DNA from: Nocardia vaccinii NBRC 15922
Lineage (GTDB): Bacteria; Actinomycetota; Actinomycetes; Mycobacteriales; Mycobacteriaceae
DNA: 64,000 nt
NCBI RefSeq assembly: GCF_001613305.1
Contig: NZ_BDCC01000019.1
Span: forward strand, 363,977 to 427,976
Reading direction: 5' to 3'
The notes beneath the pieces are model-generated. The model was not told where the DNA came from and searched no databases. It saw only the letters and a list, made by a program, of their open reading frames with translations. This document shows positions 16,704-25,058 of this stretch, in pieces (within the stretch, counting starts at the first letter, position 1; each line of letters opens with the position of its first letter). The position numbers were made by a program, and so were the translations under genes.

Positions 16704-18553
16704 TGGCCAGGCAGACTCGCCGCCGCAGCACCGGCGCGTTGGGGGAGGAAACCTGGCTGTTGCTGGCATTTCTGGGCGTGGCGGTCGTGGTGGTGCTGGT
16801 GTGGATCGCGTTGAGCCTGGGCAGTTGGTGCGCCGGCCTGCCGATCGTCGCCAACCCGCTCATCGCTGTACTCGAACTGCTCCTGGGCAGGCATCGGTGG
16901 CCGTGGCAATCCACCGCGATCGGTGCCGTCATCGCCTCTGCTGCAACAATATTCACACTCCACGCCCGGCGGGGGTGGCCGCGGCGCAGCGGCATCGATA
17001 CCGCTGCGCGCACGATGGATCCTCCTGGCGCGATCACCCTGGCTCGCCGACAGGACAACGCCAGCGCGGCGAAACGCCTCCTCAGAGACGCGCCCAAGAA
17101 AGTTCAGGCCATGACCGGGCCACTACTGGGCAGCACCGTCCAAGGCGGGGTCGAGCTGTTCCTGCCTGCCGAACAGTCCCTGGTCATCGCCGCCGGTCAA
17201 CGCACCGGCAAGACCATGGCGTGGGCGATCCCCGCAGTGCTGTCCGCATGGGGGCCGGTCCTGGCCACCAGTAACAGACCGGACCTGTACCAGCACACCG
17301 TCGCCGGAGCCGAGAAACGCGGCACGGTGTGGATGTGTGACCTGCAAGCAGTCACCGGCACACCACAGTGCGGGTTCTGGGTGAACCTCCTGGGCCAGGT
17401 GCGCAACCTGCCCGCCGCACGCAAACTCGCCGCGTTCTTCGTCTCCGCAGCATCAGGGTCGGCGACCGAGAAAGCAGGCGCCAAAGTCGACTCCTACTTC
17501 GACGGCGGCGCACAAGAACTGCTGAGCCTGTACATGTTCGCTGCGGCCTGTGCTGATGGGGATCTGCTGCATGTGTCCGAATGGCTGTCGGCGGACCAGG
17601 ACGAAACCCCGGCGCTGATCCTGCGCGCCGAGGGGCACCTCGTGCCCGCGCGTCGAATCCTGGACGCGCAATCCCTGTATGCCAGACAACGAGATGGCTT
17701 GTATGACATGGCCAGACGATTCTTGAACACTCTGTCCGACGAAGGATACGCGCAGATGGTGACCCCGCCCGCGCGCACCCACTTCAGCGTGTATGAAGGC
17801 ACGGACAGGGTCGTCATCGACACCACACACGGCCCGGTCACTCACCAGCTGCCCGAATTCAAACCAGCCCAGTTCGCCACCAGCACCGACACCCTCTACG
17901 CGTTGTCGATGGCCGGACCGGACTCCGCGGCTGCACTGACTGCGGCGCTGATCGGTCAGATCCTGGAAGCCGCGCTGATGATCGCGCGATCGCGCCGTGG
18001 CGGACGCTTGGCGGTCCCGCTGCTGGCGGTGCTGGACGAGGCCGCGAACTGCGCGCGTATCGGGGAGCTGCCGTCCTATTACACGTATGCCGCGGGTTCC
18101 GGGGTGATCTTGGTGACGATCTTGCAGGTCATCGAGCAGGGCGAGGACCTGTGGGGCGTCAACGGATTACGCACCATGCGCGCACAGTCCATCGAAATCT
18201 TCGGCGGCAACATCGCCAACGACTCCTACCTGGAGCAATGGGCCCGCCTCATCGACGACCACGACGTCGCCGATTACTCCCGCTCGGTCGGTCCCGGCGG
18301 GGTCAACCGCACCACCTCCTGGCGACCCGAACCCGTGCTCAACATCGCCAAACTCAACAAACTCCCCCGCGACCGCGCCCTGATCCGCCTCCCCGGCCAC
18401 GAACCCATCCTCATCAAAAAACATTTCTGGTGGGACGACCCCGACCTCGCCCCGATCATCACCACCTCCCTGCAGCGATTCAACAACGACCCCGCCGATG
18501 ACACAGCACCAGAAGGTGAAAGCGCCAGCGGCACACAAGGAACCGAACTATGA
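16703..18553 (+). CDS. VirD4/TraG-type coupling protein
   Basis: This 616-residue protein is the coupling ATPase that brings the transfer substrate to the conjugation channel. Two or three N-terminal membrane helices lie between residues 15 and 90 (ETWLLLAFLGVAVVVVLVW and the region after HRWPWQST). The Walker A GQRTGKT is at 165-171 and the Walker B LLAVLDE at 440-446, followed by RIGELPSYYTYAAGSG and the TraG-typical LQVIEQ. The C-terminus ends with a positively charged patch and an acidic tail. ATG at 16703 is preferred to the GTG six bases upstream. It is coupled to the DUF4913 gene by ATGA. Confidence 0.9.
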   Translation: MARQTRRRSTGALGEETWLLLAFLGVAVVVVLVWIALSLGSWCAGLPIVANPLIAVLELLLGRHRWPWQSTAIGAVIASAATIFTLHARRGWPRRSGIDTAARTMDPPGAITLARRQDNASAAKRLLRDAPKKVQAMTGPLLGSTVQGGVELFLPAEQSLVIAAGQRTGKTMAWAIPAVLSAWGPVLATSNRPDLYQHTVAGAEKRGTVWMCDLQAVTGTPQCGFWVNLLGQVRNLPAARKLAAFFVSAASGSATEKAGAKVDSYFDGGAQELLSLYMFAAACADGDLLHVSEWLSADQDETPALILRAEGHLVPARRILDAQSLYARQRDGLYDMARRFLNTLSDEGYAQMVTPPARTHFSVYEGTDRVVIDTTHGPVTHQLPEFKPAQFATSTDTLYALSMAGPDSAAALTAALIGQILEAALMIARSRRGGRLAVPLLAVLDEAANCARIGELPSYYTYAAGSGVILVTILQVIEQGEDLWGVNGLRTMRAQSIEIFGGNIANDSYLEQWARLIDDHDVADYSRSVGPGGVNRTTSWRPEPVLNIAKLNKLPRDRALIRLPGHEPILIKKHFWWDDPDLAPIITTSLQRFNNDPADDTAPEGESASGTQGTEL

Positions 18554-19419
18554 CCACACCATCGACCAGCCCCGCGTCCCCACCGGCCGCGGGTGCTGGG
18601 GCTCCGAAGCAGGCGCCGATCCCACCCAAATACCGCGACTTCGTCACCTTCGCCGAGAAATGGCTATTCCCGTTCGTGACCACCCGATTGGCCGAAGCCA
18701 ACCGCGAACAAACCATGACCTGGTGCACCCAATGGTGGCGCCACCGACCCGTCGCCGTCCGAATCGCCCACCTGCACAACGCCTTCGAAGCCACCCGACG
18801 AAGCCGCAACGGCAGCGCCGTATCCACCTACCTGCTCTCGCACATCGACGCCCACTTCCGGGTCATCCTCGACGCCGCCAACGGGCCACTACACCGCTGC
18901 ACGCGCACCAAACACATTGCCTCACAGCAACTCCCATTCGACCCGGTACCGCCGGGCTGGTTCGGTCCGCCACCCAAAGCCGTAGCCGAGAAAAAACATC
19001 CACCCCGGTACGCGCACTACGCGGACTTCGTCGAACACTGGCTCCTGCCCGTCACGGCCGTACGGATCTCGGGCAATAACCGCGAAGGGCAATACACCTG
19101 GTGCCGGCAATGGTGGGCGCACCACGGCGTCAGCCTCCGATTCGCTGCACTGCACGCGGTCTTCGAAGCCGCCCGCACCGCAGACGACAAAACCGCCATG
19201 TCCACGCTGTTCGTCAACCACATCGACCCCCACATGCGACATATCCTCGAAGCCGCCAACGGCCCACTGCACCGCTGCACACCCGACCGCCACATACCCC
19301 ACCCCGGCTTGACCGGCACAGCGGTCCCGCCGAACTGGTTCGGCCTACCCGGCGCCACCACACCGGTCGAGGAACTGGGCTTCGGACCGGACTTCCGCAG
19401 TCTGCGCCCAGGCGCGTAG
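18550..19419 (+). CDS. Protein with two DUF4913 domains
   Basis: Two tandem copies of the DUF4913 pattern are clear. Repeat 1 (about residues 28-117) has FVTFAEKWLFPF, WCTQWW at 58-63, AVSTYLLSHIDAHF and NGPLHRC. Repeat 2 (157-243) has FVEHWLLPVTAVR, WCRQWW at 184-189, MSTLFVNHIDPHM and NGPLHRC. DUF4913 proteins are common in actinobacterial plasmids and integrative elements, often just after the coupling protein; the function is unknown. Conserved Cys, His and Trp suggest a compact fold, perhaps metal-binding. The ATG overlaps the coupling-protein stop. It is the last convincing gene of the conjugation operon. Confidence 0.88.
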   Translation: MTTPSTSPASPPAAGAGAPKQAPIPPKYRDFVTFAEKWLFPFVTTRLAEANREQTMTWCTQWWRHRPVAVRIAHLHNAFEATRRSRNGSAVSTYLLSHIDAHFRVILDAANGPLHRCTRTKHIASQQLPFDPVPPGWFGPPPKAVAEKKHPPRYAHYADFVEHWLLPVTAVRISGNNREGQYTWCRQWWAHHGVSLRFAALHAVFEAARTADDKTAMSTLFVNHIDPHMRHILEAANGPLHRCTPDRHIPHPGLTGTAVPPNWFGLPGATTPVEELGFGPDFRSLRPGA

Positions 19420-19450
19420 ACGCTCAACAACTTCGACCGGACGGCTGAAC

Positions 19451-19474
19451 ACGATACAGCGCAACATGTATCGT
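19451..19474. promoter_or_regulatory. 8-bp inverted repeat downstream of the conjugation operon
   Basis: ACGATACA and TGTATCGT form a perfect inverted repeat separated by 8 bases, 32 bases after the last operon stop. There is no T-run, so it is more like an operator or processing hairpin than an intrinsic terminator. Confidence 0.4.
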
Positions 19475-19600
19475 CGACCGAAAGGGCAGGAGCAGTTTTC
19501 GTTCCTACGACTCCAATTGTGAGGTGGGGTGGGATGGTCGTAGTCCTTAAGGTCCGGTGCCAGACTGGCGGGTTGATGGTGCCCGGCAATGCCTTTCGAA

Positions 19601-19677
19601 GTTGAGACTCTCGCCGGACCTGGAGGTCCGGCGCCAGCAGGTGGCGCCGGACCGCAAGGCCCGGCGAGAATCTCAAC
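19601..19677. repeat. 77-bp nested palindrome
   Basis: Outer arms GTTGAGACTCTCGCCGG (19601-19617) and CCGGCGAGAATCTCAAC (19661-19677) pair with one mismatch. Inside them GGTCCGGCGCC (19625-19635) and GGCGCCGGACC (19643-19653) pair perfectly around a 7-base loop. The intervening 7-base segments pair partly. A related block GGTCCGGTGCCAGACTGGC lies about 65 bases upstream of the inner arm. The element has the size and form of an extragenic palindrome or transposon end. It marks the junction between the conjugation operon and different DNA. Confidence 0.7.
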
Positions 19678-19699
19678 ACCAGCATCATTGCAAACACAC

Positions 19700-20137
19700 A
19701 TGAATTCCGCACTCGCCGGTGTCGACCCGTGCAGCGTGCTGGGCGCCCTCGCTGCTGGACACCCGAACCTGTGGGTCGGCGCCGCCCTCTGGTCGTGCAC
19801 GTTCAACTTCGATTCCTATGCCGACCGCACGGCCGGCCAGCGCGTGTCCTACACCTGGGATACCGACCTCGAACTCAGGGCCGAAAAGGGATCGGGCGAA
19901 ACCGAATACCGTATCGACAACTACCCCGCCCATATGATCCCGCAGGACAGCAGCTTCGGCAGCGCCTGCCAGATCTACCTCGGCACCGACCCTGCCTGGA
20001 ACGCCACCACCGCCGCCCCCGGTGGCACCGACACCGAACTGGTCGACATCGCCGTCGACACCAGCGGCTGCACCGCTGCCCGCACCCTGGCCACCGATTT
20101 CATCCACCAGTACGAGCAACACGTTCACCGCCGCTGA
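19700..20137 (+). pseudogene. DUF3558-like protein lacking its signal peptide
   Basis: The frame begins NSALAGVDPCSVLGALAAG, which resembles the start of mature DUF3558 lipoproteins (DPC-x-L-L pattern), followed by LWSCTFNFDSY, a disulfide-type CQIYLG and a C-terminal DTSGCTAARTLATDFI. Four cysteines fit an exported protein, but no lipobox or signal peptide precedes them. Upstream in frame the DNA is the nested palindrome, which translates to Gly/Pro/Ala repeats. The gene therefore looks beheaded, probably by insertion of or recombination at the palindrome. A cytoplasmic product starting at 19700 cannot be excluded. Confidence 0.5.
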
Positions 20138-20670
20138 CGACCGGGCGCACGCCCCGACCGTGCCGAGACAGCCCAGCCACCCGATCCCCATGTCGCCGAT
20201 CCACGCAGTCAACCCACCCCGATCAGGCAATTCAGTCTCTGACGAACACATCCGGTTTGCCTGCCACCCGCACCACCTCCAGTGGAGCAGCATCGACATC
20301 CCAGGTCCCCGGTTGGCCTGTGACGGTGAGCTGTTGGCAGTACAGCGAGTATTCGTGATGCCGACATGGATCTAGCTTGGCTGCTGAAAGGGGGTTCCAG
20401 TGAAGGAGATATCGATGTCACAGCTGGCAAGCACGGGGGTGGAGCCGCCGCCTAGTGCTGACTGCGCTCGCCGAATCCAGTGAGCGCGGTCAACAGACCG
20501 AGTCGCGGCTAGTGCCAGCGATAAATGCGCGGTAATCGCCATGTGCGTGCACTTGCCGGGGGCCCGATCCCTGCTCGGTGAGCGGGCCGGCCGGGTGGCG
20601 GTCCCTGCGGTTCATGCTCAACGGAATGCACGCGTTGACCGCTGCCGCGCCCGATATGCCGTGGGTCCGC
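20138..20670. other. Non-coding stretch with one very short frame
   Basis: No convincing gene is present on either strand. A 22-codon frame at 20415-20483 (MSQLASTGVEPPPSADCARR, then IQ) follows a strong ribosome site, GAAGGAG. The 14 bases CAGTGAAGGAGATA (20398-20411) are identical to those before the microprotein at 3704. It may be the stub of a gene whose remainder was lost. Confidence 0.35.
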
Positions 20671-21585
20671 TCAGATGCCGGGAGCCGATTGCTTGCGAGC
20701 CCGTTCGACGCGGCGTTCGATACCCTCCAGGTGTTTCTGCGCACGCTGTAGGGCCTCGCGAGCCGAACGCTCGGTGGCGGCTGTGAGTCGGTGGCGGTGT
20801 TCGGTTTCGGTCAGCTCGGCACGCAGGGCTTGGATGCGGTCGTCGAGATCAGCGAGATCGGCGGCCGCGGTGTCGTGGTCCGATCGGGCGGAAGTCACAG
20901 CGGCGCGGGCGGATTCGACTTCGGCGAGCATCTCCTCGAGCTCGCGCCGCACCTCGGCCTGCGGATCGGGGGCGGGCCCGTCGGCAGCCGTGGGGTCAGC
21001 GCGGCGACGAGGCCGCGCGGCCGATTTCTCAGTGCGATCCTCGGTGGGATCGGCTGTCGGCGAGCGCGTTCCGACGCTGCGGTGCCCAGCGCCGGGAACC
21101 GCGGTCACCGCGGCGGGGCCGAATCCCTCGTAAGTGGCTGCGGTGGTGAGGGTTCCGGCTCGCAGCCTGTCAGCGACCGACTGATCCGCCAGTGCCGCCT
21201 GCAGGCTCGCGCCGATATCCCGTAGGACGGGTTCGGTCAGGCGCTGGCCCCGGCTCGCGGCCAGCTCGGCGGCCTTGCGGGTGACGGCGTTGACCACTTT
21301 TTGCCGCTGCGGGGTGAGGGCGCGCAGTTGTTCGGCCGACAGTCGGCGCTGGGCATCACGGAGGGCGTCGCCCACCTCCAGCAGTGCGCGGACGTTATCG
21401 CTCGCCTCACGAGACAGCAGATTCATTGCCCACGCGGCGACCGTCGGTCGCCGGAGCTTGCCGATGGCGGCGGCCAGGGCCTTATCCCCGGCGTCGCGGG
21501 CCTGCCGTGCCCGCTCGGTGCGGGCGGCCACGAACTCGGCGGGCGCGAGCCCGTAGAGTTCGGCCACGACCTGGTCGAGCGTCAT
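20671..21585 (-). CDS. Conserved actinobacterial coiled-coil protein (304 aa)
   Basis: This is a soluble helical protein with no named function. It begins TLDQVVAELYGLAPAEFVAA, a conserved opening in actinobacterial hypothetical proteins, then RRPTVAAWAMNLLSRE and a helical domain up to residue 150. A disordered basic linker (about 165-205) precedes a long coiled coil with regular heptads such as VRRELEEMLAEVESARAAV and ending near LEGIERRVERARKQ. It is transcribed leftwards and is the first chromosomal-looking gene after the conjugation operon. Its start lies only seven bases beyond the truncated YnfA frame, on the same strand. Confidence 0.75.
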   Translation of the reverse strand: MTLDQVVAELYGLAPAEFVAARTERARQARDAGDKALAAAIGKLRRPTVAAWAMNLLSREASDNVRALLEVGDALRDAQRRLSAEQLRALTPQRQKVVNAVTRKAAELAASRGQRLTEPVLRDIGASLQAALADQSVADRLRAGTLTTAATYEGFGPAAVTAVPGAGHRSVGTRSPTADPTEDRTEKSAARPRRRADPTAADGPAPDPQAEVRRELEEMLAEVESARAAVTSARSDHDTAAADLADLDDRIQALRAELTETEHRHRLTAATERSAREALQRAQKHLEGIERRVERARKQSAPGI

Positions 21586-21591
21586 GCCGCC

Positions 21592-21753
21592 CTAGCCTAC
21601 GGGCACGCTCGCCACCCGCCCCGTGGGATGCCATGTCCCCCCGATCCAGGCCAGGTCACGGTGTTCGCGCGCACCTTGCCAGATCGGCCACGCCCCGCCG
21701 ATCTCGGCGACGGCGGCCAAGACGAACAGCAGGATCGAACGCAGCACGATCAT
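21592..21753 (-). pseudogene. Truncated YnfA/UPF0060 family fragment (53 codons)
   Basis: The first 33 residues, starting MIVLRSILLFVLAAVAEIGG and including WQGAREHRDLAWIG, are typical of the N-terminus of YnfA/UPF0060 small membrane proteins, which are about 110 residues long with four helices. After LAWIGG the sequence becomes unrelated (TWHPTGRVASVPVG) and stops. Helices 2-4 are missing, so this is a deletion remnant. It lies downstream of the broken MerR gene in the same orientation. Confidence 0.7.
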
Positions 21754-21804
21754 GGCAGTGACCCTAGAAGATCTCGGTCAGTGTGTGGTTATGGAGGCAT
21801 CTTT

Positions 21805-22251
21805 TCAGCAGCCACAGCCGCCTCGCCCCGCAGGCACAGAGGCGAGATCGCCATCGAACGGCACAGGGCAGCAAGGGCTTTCACTACACGCAAGGAGGTC
21901 ATCGCATCCTGCGGCCAGCGCCGCACGCAGGGTGTCGCGCACGGCGGTCAGCTCGAGGAGTTTCGCGTCGACCTCGGCGAGTTTGGCGACCGCGCGCGTG
22001 CAGGCCAGAATCGGGGCGCGCGTGTTTCTGGGTGACGTGCAGCAGGTCGGCGACTTCGTCGAGTGTGAACCCGAGCCGTTGCGCGGCCTTGATGATCCGC
22101 AATGTCGCCACCGCCTGCTGTGGGTAGAGCCGATGCCGCCCAGGGAGCGGTTCGGTACGGCGAGCAGGCCACGGCGTTCGTAGTAGCGCAGGGTTTGGAT
22201 GTTCACCCCCGCCACGGCGGCGACCTCGCCGATACGCAATCCCGTGCTCAT
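21805..22251 (-). pseudogene. MerR-family regulator with two compensating frameshifts
   Basis: The N-terminal 39 codons encode a classic MerR DNA-binding start: LRIGEVAAVAGVNIQTLRYY then ERRGLLAVPNRSLGG. The expected continuation, HRLYPQQAVATLRIIKAAQ and LGFTLDEVADLLHVT, is present but in another frame, implying a one-base loss near 22134. The first frame resumes near 22020 with AVAKLAEVDAKLLELTAVRD and a Cys-rich C-terminus (ACSESPCCPVP, GCGC) like metal-sensing MerR proteins. The continuous frame gives a 148-residue protein with a scrambled middle, so it is probably non-functional unless the shifts are sequencing errors. Its ATG overlaps the upstream gene (ATGA). Confidence 0.75.
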
Positions 22252-22583
22252 CGCGACACAGCTCCGACCCGCGACTCGAGGGCATCGAGAACCTCGATAT
22301 GGGCGGCGGGGGCGTCGATGTGCATCACCGAGCCGTTGGCGGCGGATTCGAAAGCCAAAGTGAAGAATGAGCAGCATTGCGTTTCGCGAGCCGCCAGGTT
22401 CCGCCCGAGGGGCTCAGCGATAGCGTCGATGTGCAGGTCGAGGCGGGTACGGGCGGGTCGCTCTGCGCGTTGGACAGCTTCAGTGAAGAACTGATCGAAT
22501 TCCGCGATCCGCATCGGCTGGGCGGCGGTTGGCAGAGTGCATGAGTCCGGTACCCACTCGGCGGAACCAACATTGATCGTCAC
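22248..22583 (-). CDS. MerR-linked hypothetical protein with CCSFF motif (111 aa)
   Basis: This small soluble protein has a helical first half (MRIAEFDQFFTEAVQRAER), RLDLHIDAIAEPLGRNLAARE and then the motif CCSFFTLAFE, ending with an amphipathic helix AAHIEVLDALESRVGA. The adjacent cysteines could bind metal. It is coupled by ATGA to the MerR remnant and sits behind a MerR-type promoter, so it is the likely regulated gene. GTG at 22583 is chosen because the promoter predicts a transcript beginning almost exactly there; a GTG at 22646 lies upstream of the promoter. I cannot name its function. Confidence 0.6.
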   Translation of the reverse strand: MTINVGSAEWVPDSCTLPTAAQPMRIAEFDQFFTEAVQRAERPARTRLDLHIDAIAEPLGRNLAARETQCCSFFTLAFESAANGSVMHIDAPAAHIEVLDALESRVGAVSR

Positions 22584-22589
22584 GAATCC

Positions 22590-22621
22590 ACGGTAAGCCT
22601 GTACCCAGGTACCGGATGCAA
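22590..22621 (-). promoter_or_regulatory. MerR-type promoter with 20-bp spacer
   Basis: On the minus strand, TTGCAT (-35, 22621-22616) and TACCGT (-10, 22595-22590) are separated by exactly 20 bases. The spacer contains the perfect dyad GTACC-TG-GGTAC (22612-22601). An overlong spacer with a central dyad is the hallmark of MerR-regulated promoters, where the regulator untwists the DNA. The predicted start of transcription, about seven bases past the -10, coincides with the GTG at 22583, giving a leaderless mRNA. Confidence 0.7.
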
Positions 22622-22936
22622 GCACTGAACCACGCACCACAAACACTCACCATTCGGCAATACCGCACATTCTCAGGTGGTCTTACCATCCCTGGCATCA
22701 ACCATGCGGCCATTAACTGAAGACATCGGCAGGGTCTGCTCCAGCGTGGAGCCGACCATCGGCCGTGTTCTCGCCCTGTCGACTTCATCAGACCGCCCTG
22801 CACCCGCTCAGCCTTGGGATGCGGTGCACGGCCATACGGTTGGGGGTGACTCTCCAAAATAGACAGCGTCTCGCCGATAGCAGTGCACGGCAGGATGCCG
22901 GGGTCACTGACGTCCTGCGCAGGTACGGTATGGCTC

Positions 22937-23602
22937 ATGATCGCCGCAGTTGTGTTCGACGTTGGGGAAACGCTGGTGGACGAGACCCGTGAGTACGGGA
23001 CATGGGCCGACTGGCTCGGCGTGCCGCGTCACACCTTCACAGCAATGTTCGGCGCGGTCATCGCCAGCGGCCGGGACTACCGGGAGACCTTCGAGGTGTT
23101 CCAGCCCGGATTCGACCTCACCCAGGCGCGGCAAGCGCGAGAAGACGCCGGGGAGCCCGAGACATACGACGACAGCGACCTGTATCCCGATGTGCGCCCA
23201 GCTCTTTCGAAGCTGCGGGATCTCGGAGTGTGGGTCGGCATCGTGGGCAACCAGACCGTTCGATCGGGGCGGATCCTGCGGAGTTTGGATCTGCCCACAG
23301 ACTTCATTGCCACGTCGGACGATTGGGGAGTGTCGAAGCCGTCGCCCGAGTTCTTCTCGAGGGTCATCGATGTCGCGCCGTGCGATGCCCACAGCATCGT
23401 TTATGTCGGCGACCGGATCGACAACGACATCGCACCCGCGAAGCAAGCTGGGATGCTGACCGCACACATCCAGCGTGGTCCCTGGGGATGGATCCAACGC
23501 AACGACCCGCAGGTGTCAGAGCTGTCCGATTGGAGGATCAAGGATCTCCACGAACTGCCGGGAATCGTGTCGGCGACGAACGGTTCTTCAGCCGATCATT
23601 GA
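22937..23602 (+). CDS. HAD-superfamily hydrolase
   Basis: The protein (221 residues) has the HAD order: motif I FDVGETLVDE with nucleophile Asp8, a cap region (residues 20-85), motif II around VGIVGNQTV, motif III Lys in SKPSPEFF and motif IV VYVGDRIDNDIAPAK. The second acidic residue of motif I is replaced by Gly-Glu, as in several small-molecule phosphatase branches. Cytoplasmic phosphatase or dehalogenase-like activity is expected, substrate unknown. ATG at 22937 is chosen because it begins directly at the first strand. Its 3' end overlaps that of the convergent TPR-XRE regulator by 15 bases, a pairing that suggests linkage. Confidence 0.8.
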   Translation: MIAAVVFDVGETLVDETREYGTWADWLGVPRHTFTAMFGAVIASGRDYRETFEVFQPGFDLTQARQAREDAGEPETYDDSDLYPDVRPALSKLRDLGVWVGIVGNQTVRSGRILRSLDLPTDFIATSDDWGVSKPSPEFFSRVIDVAPCDAHSIVYVGDRIDNDIAPAKQAGMLTAHIQRGPWGWIQRNDPQVSELSDWRIKDLHELPGIVSATNGSSADH

Positions 23603-24856
23603 TCTCACAGTCGCGTGCCAGCTGTACAGCTCGTCGTCGAGCGTCCGGACTTTCGGCAGTGAGTCCCACTCGCGCAACGACTCTCGAACATCCTTCACGC
23701 GGTCCATCGCGGTCGCATACCAGTGCTCCCCGATCAACAGCAGCGCCTCACTCAGGTAGTCGCAGGCCCGATCCGGGTCTCGCTCGAGCACCGACACGGC
23801 CGCGAGGTCGGCGCAGTACACCGAGCGTTGCTTGATCGCGCTGTCCGGTAGGTCCGCGAGGGCCTGTTGCAGTGTCTCCCGCGCTTCGCGGGGTCGGCCC
23901 GCGGCAGCGAGGGTGTTGCCTTTGAAGCCCACGAGCCGGATCGGTGAAAACCAGTCGAGCCAGGGAGGTGATGGATGTGCCTCGGCATCGAAGTCGCTGT
24001 AGTCCTCTTCGGCCTGCCGGATCAGAGTCAAGGCTCGACGGGTGTCGCCGAAGCGGGTCTCGACTTCTGCTTCGACTGCGCCGAGCCACGCCATCATCTC
24101 GGCGTTGGCCTGTCCGCGGCGGGCAAATGTGCGCGCGGCGCGGATCTTGTCGCGGGCGTCCTCGGCTTGGTCCGGGTCGCCGGAGAATGCGGGAGCGAAT
24201 GCCATGTGCGCCAACGCTGCGGCTCCGAGGAGAGAATCGTCGGCTTCCCGGGCAGCCTGGAGTGCCAGAACGAAAGACGGTTTGGCCTGTTCGGGCAGCT
24301 GGAGATCGAAGAATTCCAGCCTCCCAGCCAGTAGGCTCGACTCGGAAATTGCCCGCGCCATAACAGGTTTCGCGGTGGCGGGGACTTTCGTCAACAGGTC
24401 CCAGCCCAAGGCTGCGTGTTCGGCGACGAGTCGCCGCAAGCGAGATGCCGGGACCGACCAATACATGCGACGGTGGGAGACGGTGCCGTTCATGAAGTCC
24501 GTCGCGATCGATGCGGGCAACGCCGGGGCCGATGCTCCGGAATAGCGGGCAGCCCACGTCTCCTTGAACCCGTTGCCAGGGGCTTGTGTCGGCTCCTGCA
24601 CTCCCTCGGACCAGGGCACTGTGAAGCCGAGCTCGGAAATGGGCCGCCCGAAAAGGGTTTCCAGGGCGGCCACATGCTCCCGCTGAGGCAGCGGAGGGTC
24701 GGCCGATTCCCAACGTCGAACGGTTCGCGTGTTGACCGAGATCCGTAATCCGATCTCGTTGGCGGCCTTGTTCAGCGCTTCTGCGAGGGCTACCTGCGAT
24801 CTGAGTCCAAGTGCCTGCCGCGCGGAGCGGAGTGCGGCGTTTGCGGAAGCAGTCAT
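23588..24856 (-). CDS. TPR-containing XRE-family regulator (422 aa)
   Basis: An N-terminal helix-turn-helix (about residues 8-75) includes LRSQVALAEALNKAANE and NTRTVRRWESADPPLPQREH, then GRPISELGF. The remainder is a set of TPR-like helical repeats, for example LLGAAALAHMAFAPAFSG, RTFARRGQANAEMMAW and EARETLQQALADLPD. This is a common actinobacterial regulator type; in other phyla TPR-XRE proteins respond to peptides, but no ligand is known here. It is divergent from a small-protein locus starting at 25059, with a palindrome GGGACAT-GAA-ATGTCCC in between that is a good operator candidate. Confidence 0.8.
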   Translation of the reverse strand: MTASANAALRSARQALGLRSQVALAEALNKAANEIGLRISVNTRTVRRWESADPPLPQREHVAALETLFGRPISELGFTVPWSEGVQEPTQAPGNGFKETWAARYSGASAPALPASIATDFMNGTVSHRRMYWSVPASRLRRLVAEHAALGWDLLTKVPATAKPVMARAISESSLLAGRLEFFDLQLPEQAKPSFVLALQAAREADDSLLGAAALAHMAFAPAFSGDPDQAEDARDKIRAARTFARRGQANAEMMAWLGAVEAEVETRFGDTRRALTLIRQAEEDYSDFDAEAHPSPPWLDWFSPIRLVGFKGNTLAAAGRPREARETLQQALADLPDSAIKQRSVYCADLAAVSVLERDPDRACDYLSEALLLIGEHWYATAMDRVKDVRESLREWDSLPKVRTLDDELYSWHATVRSMIG

Positions 24857-24897
24857 GGCCCAAGTCTACCGCCTCGAATGACCTATTTTCACCTGAA

Positions 24898-24914
24898 GGG
24901 ACATGAAATGTCCC
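24898..24914. promoter_or_regulatory. GGGACAT/ATGTCCC palindromic operator candidate
   Basis: GGGACAT and ATGTCCC form a perfect 7-bp dyad with a 3-base spacer, 42 bases upstream of the TPR-XRE start. Its size and place fit an operator bound by that regulator to control itself and perhaps the divergent small-gene operon. I did not find a second copy upstream of the other TPR-XRE gene. Confidence 0.55.
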
Positions 24915-25058
24915 CGCTGTGTCCTCATTTATGGCCTTCTTTCGGACTTGAATTGGCGGGATGGTGATTTCAGCTTCCGATGCCGGGATGCCCCTTTCCA
25001 CAAGGAAACCCCCGGCATCGGGGCGTGCCACCCACCCGACCTAGCCCTGAAGGTTCCG

